Below are positions 17,401-24,923 of a stretch of 64,000 nucleotides of DNA, piece by piece. A program made the position numbers and the translations under genes. The stretch is from Pseudomonas sp. RGM2987 (GTDB lineage Bacteria; Pseudomonadota; Gammaproteobacteria; Pseudomonadales; Pseudomonadaceae), in NCBI RefSeq assembly GCF_022952855.1, contig NZ_JALJDX010000222.1, positions 124,001-188,000 of the forward strand. The letters are read 5' to 3'. The number at the start of each line of letters is the position of its first letter. Position 1 is the stretch's first letter. A model generated the notes under the pieces. It had not been told where the DNA came from. It saw only the letters and a list, made by a program, of their open reading frames with translations, and searched no databases.

Positions 17401-18720
17401 AGGATCAATGTCGCCCACGCTCATGCTCAGCAACTCTTCGCGGCTGTAGCCCAGGGCTCGACAGGCTTCTTCGTTGACATAGCGAAAGCGCGCCTGGCTG
17501 TCGACCAGGAAAGCGGCCTCGTGCACATGGCTCAGGGCAAAATCCCGCAAGGAAACACGTCCCTCGGCTTCAAGCAGGCGGCTGAGGTCCTCGATCTGGA
17601 CGATATAGTACGAAACGCTGCCGTCCTGGCTATGGACCGCACTGGCGGTCAGTTGCACCCTGAAGTACTGGCCGTCGCGATGCCGGTAGCGTTTTTCCAG
17701 GCGGATATGAGGCACCGTATTATCGATCAGGCGCTGGAAGTAACCGCGTTCCCTGGACAGATCGTCCGGATGGGTCAGCGAATGGCAGGTCGTCTCCAGT
17801 AACTGTTCCTGGTCCCGTCCGAGCATTTCGCAAAGATATGGATTGACCCGTAGCCAACGGCCGCCGGGAGCGATCAAGGCCATGCCGATGGCCGCGGACT
17901 CAAAAGCCAGGCGAAAGCGTTCTTCACTTTCCCGCAAAGCCCGCTCGACGACCTTGCGCTCGCTGATGTCATGCAGGAAACCGCACCAGATGATCGAACC
18001 GTCCGCCTCCAGCGTCGGCCGGGTGCGGCCCTCGATCCAGACCACGCCCTTTTGCGGGTGGCATATCCGGTATTCGCATTGCCAGATAGACAGGGTCCGA
18101 GCAGACTCCTGGATCGATGTCTGGACCAATGTCACATCATCGGGATGGATCCGTTCGAAGAGCACGTTGATGTCACGCTTCAACTCCTCGACCGTTAGTC
18201 CGTAATAGGTTTCATAGCCCGGTGAGATCCACGGCATCGAGATCGAGCCGTCGCTTGCCAGGCGAAAGGTGCCGATGACGCCGGGAGCGGTTTCAGTGAT
18301 CCGTTGCAGCCAGTGATCCTGCTCGAGAAATTTGTCCAGGCTTTGCGGCGCGTCCACCGGCGTGATCTGGACCAGTACGCATGCACCCGCGGTCGCCCGC
18401 TTGCTGCGACCCTGCAACCGCCGGCCGTCCTTGTGCCGATAGGACAATTGCACCGGCTGGTCGCCGAGCCCCGGCAAGACTTGCCCGTCCACGGCCAGCC
18501 GGACCATCGGCTCGACCGGATGGAGCAGCTCGACGAACGGCGCCTGCGAAACCTCAGCCAGGGTGTAGCCGAGCAACTCGGTAAACGCGGCATTGACCGT
18601 GGTTACACGCTCTTGATCGTCAAGAATGACCAGGGCGCATGACACCAGGTCGAAGGTCGCTGCGAACAGTTGCGACTGTGTACTGCGCGTGTTGAACGCG
18701 ACCGTATCCGTAGAGAGCAT
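14470..18720 (-). CDS. Multi-PAS/GAF sensor histidine kinase (HisKA_3)
   Basis: A very large (1416-residue) soluble sensor kinase with no transmembrane segment. I count eight PAS-like modules (roughly residues 20-120, 140-255, 265-385, 395-505, 515-635, 645-765, 945-1055 and 1065-1190). Several carry the PAC ending D-I-S/T-x-R-K. A GAF domain sits near 785-930 (GEGMGICGTAAWRGTTVIAE). The C terminus is of the NarX/UhpB type: HisKA_3 with the phospho-accepting His near 1223 (RIAREIHDELGQQL) and a HATPase_c domain (RDNGKGFDP, then TLGMLGMRERG). It pairs with the overlapping LuxR-type regulator. Two consecutive module blocks (515-635 and 945-1055) resemble each other, suggesting internal duplication. 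Confidence 0.93.
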   Translation of the reverse strand: MLSTDTVAFNTRSTQSQLFAATFDLVSCALVILDDQERVTTVNAAFTELLGYTLAEVSQAPFVELLHPVEPMVRLAVDGQVLPGLGDQPVQLSYRHKDGRRLQGRSKRATAGACVLVQITPVDAPQSLDKFLEQDHWLQRITETAPGVIGTFRLASDGSISMPWISPGYETYYGLTVEELKRDINVLFERIHPDDVTLVQTSIQESARTLSIWQCEYRICHPQKGVVWIEGRTRPTLEADGSIIWCGFLHDISERKVVERALRESEERFRLAFESAAIGMALIAPGGRWLRVNPYLCEMLGRDQEQLLETTCHSLTHPDDLSRERGYFQRLIDNTVPHIRLEKRYRHRDGQYFRVQLTASAVHSQDGSVSYYIVQIEDLSRLLEAEGRVSLRDFALSHVHEAAFLVDSQARFRYVNEEACRALGYSREELLSMSVGDIDPDWSNERVIDFWFNPLNTPPFPSELIETRHRTKAGNTFAVEISVSFIGLDGQNYNLALARDITERKLQQAQQWYTERRYQEVFDNSSDCLYLMEVTEDKRLRYLEINSAFEHSSGYQRQKLIGKYVGETGVPETARKILAPLEQCLASGEMVECEDELELPAGNISTLSTFIPVRDEQGNIYRIVGISRDISERKRMEARLLASEQQFRALAENSLNMIIRYDLNFRRTYVNPAFERETGIAAAQALQLPLEESWSADNPVSRYRELLQQVMETGEPLDTLLEWACPVTGKTGSHAMQFIAERGLDGSVVSVLAKGHNITALKRHERQEESRLAIFEQLARGAPLVGVLSLVINYIEQDNPDFLAGIMLADDDGRYLRLGSGPSLPPECLQALESVEVGEGMGICGTAAWRGTTVIAEDMLTHPYCTHYREMVTKVGLCACWSEPIKDSASKILGTFCIFLRKRAKPTKEDLKLVRQASHLAAIAIERKRAETLLVASKQRYRDIFDNSLDPLFLLEMKGDECLRYIEVNPAFERSVGMPRARLIGKTVEQVLPPYVAAVENAKFRRCVQSGMPIDEEDELDLVSGRLTFHTTLIPVRDACGSVRRIVGIARDITQRKYAERVLHAREQEFRALVENSPDIITRFDLHCCFLYANPAAQRALGYSLEALLGKRSWDVTSDMNIARLFQHALENVIQTRNASEAELSLDIPTAQGGRIASFQIRLVPERDQHGILVSVLAVGRNVSAMRAAELRLKESHEQLRQLSSYRESAREEERKRIAREIHDELGQQLTALRMGISMLRLQFGNGQPLLVERIQLLMGRIDETIQVVRNVATSLRPSALDMGLTSALEWLVSEFSHNTGIPCGLRAPSDRLELDDERATAIFRVIQESLTNVARHAQASRVEIDLECGDENVLIEVRDNGKGFDPKRLSKATLGMLGMRERGHMLGGTVTVDSAPGQGARVRVNIPFHINPEAP

Positions 18721-18827
18721 CGTATGTACTCGCGCAGTGTTGAGTGGCCAGGCGCTTTTTCCTTGGAGCTTATACCTCTATTCGCCCGATGGCGGCCCTT
18801 CCCATCGTTTTTGCGACGAACTCTTCG

Positions 18828-20750
18828 CTACTGCTGGGTATCCGCCAGCACCACCTGATTGCGGCCTTGCTCCTTGGCGCGATAAAGGGCCAGGTCGGCC
18901 TGCCTGAGCAGCTCGTCGGCCGTCCCCTCCTTGGTGAGCGCCATGACAGACAGGCCGACGCTGACGGTCACTACGCCCATCGGCGACATGGCATGGGGCA
19001 GCGCCAGCTTCGCCATCGCCTGGCAAGCGGCCTGGGCGTGCTCCAGCGCCTTCTCGGTGCTCGCGGTCGTGGTAATCAGCACAAACTCCTCGCCACCGTA
19101 GCGGGCCACCAGATCGCCTGCTCGCTGAGCATAGGCCTTCAGCGTCTGGGCGACGCTTCGCAGGCAATCGTCACCGGCCTGGTGCCCATAATGATCGTTG
19201 TATTTCTTGAAGTAATCGACGTCGATCAGCATCAGCGACAGCACCGTTTCCGCACGCAACCCGCGCCGCCACTCATTAACCAGCGCCTCGTCGAAATACC
19301 GACGATTGGCGATGCCGGTCAAGCCGTCTGTAGTGCTCAATTCATACAACTGTCGGTTGGCTTTTTCGAGTTCGGCGGTACGGTCCTGCACCTTGAGTTC
19401 CAGGTCCTCGTGGGCGTCCTGGACCCGCTCGGCCATATTGGCAAAGGCGCGCGCCAGTTCACCGATCTCGTCGGGAGATTGGGTCGGCAGCTGTTGGGGG
19501 CGCAGGCGCTCCTTGCCCGCCCCCAACAGTCGCGTCGCCAGGAGCAAGCGAAACAGCGGCTCGGCGACCTGCTTTTGCAGGATGGAACGCAGGATGAAGA
19601 TTTCCACCAACAACGTCAGCAACCCGAGGACCACCACAATCACCAGGTTGTCGAAGATCGCCGGGATCATCAGCTTGCGTGGATAGTGGACCGCGAGCAC
19701 CCACGGCGTGTCGGGAATCAGGCCCAGCGCAACAATATCGTCCTGGGTCTGGACGATCTTCGCCTGCCCCGGGGCCAGCGTGGGAACCACGTCGAGCAGC
19801 GGGAAATACTCCTTCATATTGAGCGAGCGGATAGAGGCACTGCCCGCACTGCTTTTGACCTGGTCCATGACGCTGTCGTGATAGATCAGCGTGCCGTCGC
19901 CGTCGGCGATGAACAGCGTGCTATAGGCACCATGCATGGCAGGCTTGGCGGTACGCGCCATCAATTGGTCCAGCAGCACATCGACACACGCCAGGATGTG
20001 ATGCTTGCCGGAAGCATCGGCCACGTCGGGGGTGGCGATGGTGGTCATCCAGGCATTGTTGGAAAAATCCCAGTACATGCGGGTAAACAGCGTCTCATTG
20101 CCAGGTGTGCCGAAACCACGCGCATAGAATTCGTAGGTTTCCAGCTTGAGGGCCTCCGGGCCCGAGTAGGTGAAAACCTTGGCGATATCGGCGTCCTGGT
20201 AGATCGGGAACCCCTTTTCCGGCACCACCCCGTAGAAATTGAACAGCCGGCCCTTGGTGCTGGACCCGTATTTGTGCGACAGCAGGTACGACAGGGCAAA
20301 GCGCGCCCGGATATCGTCGTTGGGCGGCGTGTCAGGCGCATAGGTCGCCGACATCCCGGCAAAACTGCGGCTGTCGGCCAGCGGCTGGCCTTCGAACAAC
20401 TGCGGACGCTGGGTATACGAGCCGTCTTCGTGGCGGTAGAAAATCTGCTGGAAGTCGTTCACCAGCTTTGTCTGCATGCCGGGGCTGGCCAGGGTCTGCT
20501 GGAACTCCTTGAGAAAATTCTGTTGCAGGTCCTTGATCTCCCGAAACGGCAAGGACTCGCGTTGCAGCGTTTGCTCGGTAGACAGCAGCAACTGACCGGT
20601 CACCTCCCTTTCGATGGACGTGGAGTTGACGTAGTAGGAAAACGCCCCCGCGCCCAGCGACACCAGGCCAATGCGCAGCACCGCCAGACGCAGGGCACGC
20701 GCCGTGAGCGAATGCTTATAGGAGACGACCGGGGGATTGTCTTGCGCCAT
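18828..20750 (-). CDS. Diguanylate cyclase with extracytoplasmic sensor domain
   Basis: A 640-residue membrane diguanylate cyclase that makes c-di-GMP from GTP. It has an N-terminal membrane helix (LAVLRIGLVSLGAGAFSYYV), a large periplasmic sensor region of about 300 residues that looks like dCache, a second helix (LVIVVVLGLLTLLVEIFI), HAMP, and a GGDEF domain. The active-site loop is GGEEF, and an intact product-inhibition I-site RxxD (RAGD) lies five residues before it. The ATG at 20750 has AGGAG seven bases upstream. It follows bcsC by 47 bases on the same strand. It is therefore probably the tenth gene of the cellulose operon, supplying the activator of BcsA and BcsE locally. Confidence 0.93.
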   Translation of the reverse strand: MAQDNPPVVSYKHSLTARALRLAVLRIGLVSLGAGAFSYYVNSTSIEREVTGQLLLSTEQTLQRESLPFREIKDLQQNFLKEFQQTLASPGMQTKLVNDFQQIFYRHEDGSYTQRPQLFEGQPLADSRSFAGMSATYAPDTPPNDDIRARFALSYLLSHKYGSSTKGRLFNFYGVVPEKGFPIYQDADIAKVFTYSGPEALKLETYEFYARGFGTPGNETLFTRMYWDFSNNAWMTTIATPDVADASGKHHILACVDVLLDQLMARTAKPAMHGAYSTLFIADGDGTLIYHDSVMDQVKSSAGSASIRSLNMKEYFPLLDVVPTLAPGQAKIVQTQDDIVALGLIPDTPWVLAVHYPRKLMIPAIFDNLVIVVVLGLLTLLVEIFILRSILQKQVAEPLFRLLLATRLLGAGKERLRPQQLPTQSPDEIGELARAFANMAERVQDAHEDLELKVQDRTAELEKANRQLYELSTTDGLTGIANRRYFDEALVNEWRRGLRAETVLSLMLIDVDYFKKYNDHYGHQAGDDCLRSVAQTLKAYAQRAGDLVARYGGEEFVLITTTASTEKALEHAQAACQAMAKLALPHAMSPMGVVTVSVGLSVMALTKEGTADELLRQADLALYRAKEQGRNQVVLADTQQ

Positions 20751-20797
20751 CTATAGACTCCTCTGCCGCCCGCTCGAACGGGCGCGCCATGACCTGA

Positions 20798-23700
20798 TCA
20801 GCGCAGTTGCGCATAGGGTGAAATAGGTTCCACTGGCAAAGGCAGGTTGCCTTGCCAAGGGTCGAAGGTGTACCGCAGGTACAACAGGGCGCGACTCGGC
20901 GCGTAGTCTTCGCTGTGCTGCCAGGCCAATCCGCCGCCGAGCACCAGGTGATCCGAGAGACGCCGCTCAACCAGGCCCTGCACGCGTACGTTGACGCCGC
21001 TGCTGGAGCCGGCGGCCTTGACCTCGCCGAGGTCGTCGGCGACAAAACCGGCCTGTTGCACGCCGCTCAGCCAATTCGCGCCTGCGCCTTGCAACGGATA
21101 GAGTTCGCTGGCCTGGGTCGTCGCGTAGGACCAGCCGAGCGAACCTTCCAGGCGTACCGACCAATCGGCGTTACGCCAGGCGTAATCGAGCGGAACGCCC
21201 ACCGAGTAATAGTGCTGCGGACTGTAGTAGCCGCCCTGCCCCAGCGTGAACTCGCTGAGGTCCTTGTCATAGCTCCAGTACATCAGGGTCAGGCCGGTGC
21301 GCAGGCGCTCGTCGGCCCGTTGGATGAGGCTGTAGTAATAGCCGCCCATCGCCGAGCGGCGGCTGTTGTCGGCGACGTTTTCGCCCCGTAGCCAATGGGC
21401 GCCAAGGCTGCCCCAGACACCGTCCACCGCGCTGGTGGCATGGCTGAGATCGAGGGTCAGGCCGTTGGCGGTCACGCCGCCCCAGCGCACACCGCTGATG
21501 GGGTCGACGGTCCCGGCACGGGACAGCAGCGAATCGTTGACAGGGCGTCGGGAGGCCGTCAGTTTCCAGCCCAGGGTGTTCCAGTCACTGGCGAAGCTGA
21601 CCCCACCCAACCAGTTCGGGACCGCGAAGCCTTCGGCGGAATGGCCGATGTCCAGGGCCCAGTGTTCGTCCCGCCAGCCCACCGCCAAGGTGTTGCCGCG
21701 TGCCTGTTGCGTATCGCTCGGGCAGCCGTTGGGCAATACCGCGCCGGTCGCCCGGTTGCGCAAGCGGATCGCGCAGGTACCGAATCGTTCGCGGTGCAAC
21801 CCGTCGGGATCGCTGTCGAACCGCCCGGCATCCAGGTCGACGTTCTCCGCTTGAACAAAGCCCTGCCCTTGCGCGACGGGTGCGTCGATGCGCAGGATGG
21901 AAGTCTGCGCGAGCAAATCCGAGAGCCCTGGCGTGGTGTTGTCGCTGCGCCAGGCGACGTCATGGTAGAGATGCACGGTCGGGTTCTGTCGCTGGTACAG
22001 ATCCGCGACTTCGCTGCGCAGGCTGCGCGGCAGCCAGTCGTCGTTATCCTGCTCGCGACTGGCCAGGGTCATTGCCCGATCATCGCGAGGGTTGGCCTGG
22101 GCCGGGGTGAGCAATCCAGCCGCGGCCATGGCGTGGGCGTAGCGATCCAGCGCCCGTTGCGGCTGCTGCACGGCGACGCGGCGTGCCCCATCGCGATACG
22201 CCAGCGCGTCGTTCGGCTGGTCGTTATCCGAGTGGGCGTCCAACAGTTGCGCGTACAAGGCGTCGGCTTTCGCCCCTTCACCGACAGCCGCCCAGGCATT
22301 GGCCACACGACGCCGGTAATCGGAAGTTGCCGTCGCTGGCATGCTCAGTTGCCCGAGTTTCTCACGCGCCGGCAGGGTTTGACCGTCGGCGATCAGCGTC
22401 TCGATCACGCCCAACTGCGTCCAGGCGCGGGCGACCGACTCGCGGCGCTGCATTTGAGCGTCCAGCTCCCGCATCGGCGGGCGCAAGGCCGCTCGCGGGA
22501 TCGTCGCCAACGCCGCCAACGCCTCGCCGTCCCGCCCGTTAGTGCTCAGGTACAAGGCCTGGGCGTAGAGCGCTTCCGGGTTGTGCGCCTGACGCCGCAT
22601 CAACTGGCGGAAGGTTTCATCGGCTGCGGTTGTCTGTCCCAGCATTTGCTGGGCCTTGGCCAACCGGAAGGCCAGCCAGGGATCCTCTTCATCGAGCGCC
22701 CTGGCCTTGAGCAGCAGGTCATTGGCCTCGGCCCAATCGGCGCGCTGCTCGGCGGCCTCGGCCTGGGCACTCAGGCGTGCCGTTAGCGACCGGGCTTGGG
22801 CAGCGCTGGCATCGGTACGAGCCTGAGCGACAGCGGCCAACCCGAGCGAGGCCCGGGCATCTTTGGGTCTGATTTTGCCGGCCTGTCGATACGCTTTCTC
22901 GGCGTCGGCCAGCGCGTGGCGCCGCAGCGCCCGGTCACCCTGGCGTAGCAGAATCGCATAATGATCGACGGTCCTCGCGCCGTGCTGCTGGCGCTTGAGT
23001 GCGGCTTGCCAGGCCGGATCGGCCAGCCGCTGCTGCTGGAGTTGCAGCTCGGCGGCGGCTTTCTGCCTGAGCGGTGATTCAGGGTAATGAGCGAGAAAAC
23101 CCTGCCAGCCCTGGACACTGGCGGCGCTGGTCGGCAGGCGGCTCAGGTAGTTGTATTCCTGCTCGGCGGCGTCGAGGCTCGTCAGCGGATTGCTCGCCAG
23201 GCGACGGAGGATGGCCAGGCCCTCAGACTCTTTTTTCTCCGCCAGCAGCAGATTCGCCAGCACCACCTGCAACCCGACATTGCCCGGGTACTGACGATCC
23301 AGCGTGCGCAAGTGCTCGATGGCTGTCGGCCGTTGCCCGGCCACGGCGCTGCGTGCCCGCCAATATTCCAGGGCGCTGGCAAGGTCCGGCGGCGCATCGC
23401 CGAACAGTTTGCGGTAGGCACCGACGGCCTCTTGCGCTTTCCCCGCCGCGGCCAATGTCCGTGCCTGGTCCAAGCCTTTCTGCCCGTCCACGCTGTGCAG
23501 CGTCATCAGGCTCTGGGCCTGGAACAGCTGCGCCGAGTCTGGCGCCCGTTGCCGCAAGGTCTCCAGCAGGCGCTCGGCACGCGGTTGATCATGCGCCAGC
23601 AGTGCCTGGCGGATCCCGGCGACCAGCGTTTGAGGATCATCAGGCGCAATCAGGTTCAGTCGCGCCAACGCATCGCGGACCATGTCTTCGCGATACAGGG

Positions 23701-23821
23701 CCTCACCGACGCGCATCTGCTCCAGGACCCGCTGTTGCGGATCAAGCTGGCCGTCCGACTGGCCCAGCACCGGTCCACAGACACACCCCAGCAGCAGCGC
23801 CCATCCGGTTATTTTTTGCAT
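20798..23821 (-). CDS. bcsC: Cellulose synthase outer-membrane subunit BcsC
   Basis: The protein starts with a signal peptide (MQKITGWALLLGCVCGPVLG), continues with a long periplasmic array of TPR-like helical repeats to about residue 620, and ends in the beta-barrel export domain of the BCSC C-terminal family (alternating aromatic strands, last residues LPVEPISPYAQLR). It guides nascent cellulose through periplasm and outer membrane. From the ATG at 23821 it has 1007 residues, somewhat shorter than the E. coli protein, probably through fewer repeats. The start lies inside the end of bcsZ (13-base overlap). A TTG at 23833 is an in-frame alternative. Confidence 0.93.
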   Translation of the reverse strand: MQKITGWALLLGCVCGPVLGQSDGQLDPQQRVLEQMRVGEALYREDMVRDALARLNLIAPDDPQTLVAGIRQALLAHDQPRAERLLETLRQRAPDSAQLFQAQSLMTLHSVDGQKGLDQARTLAAAGKAQEAVGAYRKLFGDAPPDLASALEYWRARSAVAGQRPTAIEHLRTLDRQYPGNVGLQVVLANLLLAEKKESEGLAILRRLASNPLTSLDAAEQEYNYLSRLPTSAASVQGWQGFLAHYPESPLRQKAAAELQLQQQRLADPAWQAALKRQQHGARTVDHYAILLRQGDRALRRHALADAEKAYRQAGKIRPKDARASLGLAAVAQARTDASAAQARSLTARLSAQAEAAEQRADWAEANDLLLKARALDEEDPWLAFRLAKAQQMLGQTTAADETFRQLMRRQAHNPEALYAQALYLSTNGRDGEALAALATIPRAALRPPMRELDAQMQRRESVARAWTQLGVIETLIADGQTLPAREKLGQLSMPATATSDYRRRVANAWAAVGEGAKADALYAQLLDAHSDNDQPNDALAYRDGARRVAVQQPQRALDRYAHAMAAAGLLTPAQANPRDDRAMTLASREQDNDDWLPRSLRSEVADLYQRQNPTVHLYHDVAWRSDNTTPGLSDLLAQTSILRIDAPVAQGQGFVQAENVDLDAGRFDSDPDGLHRERFGTCAIRLRNRATGAVLPNGCPSDTQQARGNTLAVGWRDEHWALDIGHSAEGFAVPNWLGGVSFASDWNTLGWKLTASRRPVNDSLLSRAGTVDPISGVRWGGVTANGLTLDLSHATSAVDGVWGSLGAHWLRGENVADNSRRSAMGGYYYSLIQRADERLRTGLTLMYWSYDKDLSEFTLGQGGYYSPQHYYSVGVPLDYAWRNADWSVRLEGSLGWSYATTQASELYPLQGAGANWLSGVQQAGFVADDLGEVKAAGSSSGVNVRVQGLVERRLSDHLVLGGGLAWQHSEDYAPSRALLYLRYTFDPWQGNLPLPVEPISPYAQLR

Positions 23822-24918
23822 GCGCCCGTCCAATTCGGTAGCAGGCGTCCATGCTTGTCAAAACGATAGCGGTGCTCATCCCAGCCTTGGCCGAACAGCA
23901 TCAGGGAGCGGTTGTAATAGGCATCGGCCGCCGGTGGTTCCTGACGCAACCGTTCACGTTGCGCCTTCAACGCCTCGGCGCCATCGGCCGCGCTGGCGAG
24001 CATCGGCAGCAGCGCAGCGGAAAAGCCCACGGGACCCTTGCCGGTATCGGTGCCGGTATCGGTGTCGAGCAGTTCCGGCACCGCCCCCAAGCGAGCGGTC
24101 AGCGCCACCATGGGTTGGAAACGGGCGAGCAGTTGCGCCCTCCCCGGCGCGTCCTCAGCCAGCATGCCGAGCCATAGATAGACCCTGATGGCGTCGTAGC
24201 TGCCTTTGCTGCCCGTCACGGCATCGGCCATCCAGCCCTGACCGTTGCGCCACACCAGCCAGTCGGGGGCCAGGCCTTTGGGCGAACCTTCCAGCAGCAG
24301 GCGCTGGGAATTGTCCGCGAGTTCGGCCCAGAGCGGCGCCACCTGGGCAAAACGCGCCAACAGCTGCGGCGGCAGATAGCTCGGATTCAGGCGCCAGTTG
24401 TCAGTGCCGTCGAAGCCCTGCCCGCCCGGCAGCAGCATCACCCCCAGCCCCGGCAGTTGGCGCAGACTCTGCGCGGCGCTGAGCCAGAGGATATTGAGCC
24501 CGAGCTTCTCATAGGCCGGTTGACGCCACAGCCGCCCCGCTTCCAACAGGCTGTAGGCGATCCACAGATCGGCATCGCTGGCATTGTTGGCGTCGAGCAC
24601 TTTCCATTGCCCTTGCGCGTCACGCCCCCACTGCCAGGCCGGCAACCGGCGAGACAGATCGCCGCCGGCCAGATTGTCCTGGGTCCAGTTCAATAGCCGC
24701 GCAAAGCTCGCCCGATCATTGGCCAGCAGCGCGAAGAACAAGCCATAGCTCTGCCCTTCCGAAGTGGTGATCTGTTGCGCGGTGGACGGGTCAATGACCC
24801 GCCCGTCCGGGCTCACCAGTGCTTGCCGATAACTGTCCCAGGCCGGCCAGCCACACTGGGCCGCGCCCACCGGGCCCGCCAACACCAGCATCAACAGCAG
24901 CGCCAGGCACGCTTTCAT
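23809..24918 (-). CDS. bcsZ: Periplasmic endo-1,4-beta-glucanase BcsZ (GH8)
   Basis: A glycoside hydrolase family 8 cellulase of 369 residues that trims or edits the glucan during export. It has a signal peptide (MKACLALLLMLVLAGPVGAA). The general-acid Glu is in TTSEGQSYGLFFALL, and the second acidic residue is in the block SKGSYDAIRVYLWLGML. The ATG at 24918 has AGGAG upstream, inside the bcsB 3' end. It starts 5 bases after the bcsB stop and overlaps the bcsC start. Length and motifs match the E. coli enzyme well. Confidence 0.94.
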   Translation of the reverse strand: MKACLALLLMLVLAGPVGAAQCGWPAWDSYRQALVSPDGRVIDPSTAQQITTSEGQSYGLFFALLANDRASFARLLNWTQDNLAGGDLSRRLPAWQWGRDAQGQWKVLDANNASDADLWIAYSLLEAGRLWRQPAYEKLGLNILWLSAAQSLRQLPGLGVMLLPGGQGFDGTDNWRLNPSYLPPQLLARFAQVAPLWAELADNSQRLLLEGSPKGLAPDWLVWRNGQGWMADAVTGSKGSYDAIRVYLWLGMLAEDAPGRAQLLARFQPMVALTARLGAVPELLDTDTGTDTGKGPVGFSAALLPMLASAADGAEALKAQRERLRQEPPAADAYYNRSLMLFGQGWDEHRYRFDKHGRLLPNWTGACKK

Positions 24919-24923
24919 CCGAT

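Noticed and set aside
18744..20756. 670-codon plus-strand frame opposite the diguanylate cyclase
   Set aside because: It is an antisense shadow. The minus strand carries GGEEF, RxxD, membrane helices and an AGGAG.
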